A stretch of 29,161 bases of DNA from the IMG/VR virus record IMGVR_UViG_3300021335_001490, positions 1-29,161 of that record; one strand, given 5' to 3'. This document shows positions 28,163 to 29,161 of the stretch, piece by piece. The translations under genes and the position numbers were made by a program. This DNA is from a virus. Position 1 is the first letter of the stretch, and the number at the start of each line of letters is the position of its first letter. Below the pieces are notes generated by a model. It saw only the letters and a program-made list of their open reading frames with translations. It was not told where the DNA came from and did not search any database.

Positions 28163-29161
28163 ATGACAAGAAATAGAGACATTGCTCAGATTCTCGGTTT
28201 AACTGAAGCCGAAAATACTACTAATGCTTCACTAGGAGACGGATCTGGTGGCGGTGGTTCTGGTGTTACTGCTTACAGCTATGATTCTTCAGGTGGATTG
28301 CTTTTAGCAAGCACTACAGATCACACTGACGGATCTTTACATTGGTTAGGAGAGGTTAACGAACTTTATGTTTGGGATAGTGCAGCTACTAAATATTACT
28401 TAGTTGAGAATACTAAAACCTTAGGTTTAGGAGAAGTTGCTCCTACTCAAGCTCAAGGATCTACATATGGTTTTGCTACAGGTGGCTATGCTCCAGGCGG
28501 AAGCTCAAACAATGCTATTGGTAGATTTGCATTTGCAAATGAATCAAGTACTACTTCTATCGGTAATTTAACAGTAGCAAGACAACTAGGAGGTAGTAAC
28601 TCCTCTTCTACTCATGGTTATTATATTGGAGGTTATCTTAGACCAGGATTTTCATCATCGAATGTAATTGACAAATTTGCAATGGCCTCAACTGGAAATG
28701 CTACAGACGTAGGTGATGATACAGGCACATATTATTATCGTAAAGGTGGTCCATCAGACACTCATGGCTATCATGCAGGAGGCAACTCACCCGCGCAATC
28801 AGAGATTGTAAGATATTCATTTTCAACTGATGAAAACGCTACAGACGTCGGTGATCTTGCTCAAAATACATCGGGTCGAGGAGCATTTACTAGTACAACC
28901 CATACATATATCTGTGGTCATGGTATGGATCGTCAAGTAGAAAAATTTGCGCATTCAACTGGTGTTACTGGAAGTTCTGTAGGTGATATTGGCAATACTC
29001 AATACGGAGTGGCAACAAATGACACGACTGCTGGTTATTTTTCATATATGAGTTCTAGTAGTAATATCCAAAAACATTTATTCGCAAGTGATGCAACAGC
29101 TTCAACTGCAGGAACTATTAACTCATCCGGTGGTGGTGTGAATGAAATTGCTGTTAGTAGT
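28163..29161 (+). CDS. Kelch-like repeat tail/adhesin protein, copy D (cut by the window end)
   Basis: From ATG 28163 (after AAGGAT) the frame stays open to the last base, 333 residues. It starts MTRNRDIAQILGLTEAEN like the LamG protein, then continues with the kelch base module (YSYDSSGGLLLAST, DGSLHW, ELYVWDSA, KYYLV). At least five repeat units are visible (YGFATGG, HGYYIGG, HGYHAGG, HTYICGH, AGYFSYM). Full-length copies have 375-379 residues, so about one unit should lie beyond the window. Confidence 0.88.
   Translation, partial: MTRNRDIAQILGLTEAENTTNASLGDGSGGGGSGVTAYSYDSSGGLLLASTTDHTDGSLHWLGEVNELYVWDSAATKYYLVENTKTLGLGEVAPTQAQGSTYGFATGGYAPGGSSNNAIGRFAFANESSTTSIGNLTVARQLGGSNSSSTHGYYIGGYLRPGFSSSNVIDKFAMASTGNATDVGDDTGTYYYRKGGPSDTHGYHAGGNSPAQSEIVRYSFSTDENATDVGDLAQNTSGRGAFTSTTHTYICGHGMDRQVEKFAHSTGVTGSSVGDIGNTQYGVATNDTTAGYFSYMSSSSNIQKHLFASDATASTAGTINSSGGGVNEIAVSS
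28188..28251 (+). repeat. Shared N-terminal anchor coding repeat, copy 2
   Basis: Counterpart of 25072-25135 in the next protein, with 60 of 64 bases identical. It joins a kelch body to the tip otherwise found on the LamG protein. Confidence 0.9.

Noticed and set aside
20736-29161. Diversity-generating retroelement acting on the adhesins
   Set aside because: No reverse transcriptase, template repeat or adenine-biased variable repeat was seen in the window.

Overview
The window looks like part of the genome of a marine T4-like myovirus that infects a low-GC bacterium, probably an alphaproteobacterium such as SAR11. Four things support this. Genes are packed tightly with ATGA and TAATG junctions. 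There are T4-type late promoter octamers (TATAAATA). The 13.5-20.7 kb block holds small basic proteins that I recognise as typical of marine T4-like phages. The ssrA (tmRNA) gene is circularly permuted and encodes a tag, ANDNFAPEMRLAA, whose first six residues match alphaproteobacterial tags rather than cyanobacterial ones.

Layout. (1) 26-857, minus strand: two membrane-associated phage proteins. (2) 932-1469: a permuted two-piece tmRNA gene with a perfectly spaced promoter. Its removable internal segment contains a 77-codon ORF with its own ribosome binding site. (3) 1481-9519: a late-promoter-led, overlapping cassette of twelve genes. In order they encode a Rieske-oxygenase-like protein lacking the usual cluster ligands, a fatty-acid desaturase, a PLP-dependent enzyme, three 2-oxoglutarate/Fe(II) oxygenase-like proteins of different types, a methyltransferase, three further 2OG-oxygenase-like proteins (two of them tandem paralogues), an unknown protein and a GT-A glycosyltransferase. 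A seventh 2OG-oxygenase-like gene and a small partner lie convergent on the minus strand (9497-10122). (4) 10197-13480: an early-type region driven by near-identical 30-base promoters and closed by a strong terminator. It encodes small host-takeover-type proteins, a LigA-motif miniprotein, a DUF932 protein and a half-length Na+/phosphate cotransporter. (5) 13482-20354: a block of mostly basic proteins, including a PD-(D/E)XK-like nuclease, a KxDG nucleotidyltransferase and an HxGH nucleotidyltransferase. Several begin with a short motif resembling the T4 internal-protein capsid-targeting sequence. (6) 20355-29161: a late region with a conserved phage protein, three complete six-unit kelch-like proteins, two small conserved genes, a four-LamG-domain giant protein and a fourth kelch-like protein cut by the window end. 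These are probably adhesins or fibres.

How the parts may work together. The early region would act on host metabolism and phosphate supply. The tmRNA could supplement ribosome rescue late in infection. The 13.5-20 kb block may supply proteins packaged in the capsid. The adhesin block shows recent duplication and module exchange, which fits receptor diversification. The oxygenase, methyltransferase and glycosyltransferase cassette is the most unusual part. Its members look like tailoring enzymes for a small molecule, lipid, glycan or protein side chain, but the substrate cannot be read from sequence. All functional statements rest on motifs read by eye.
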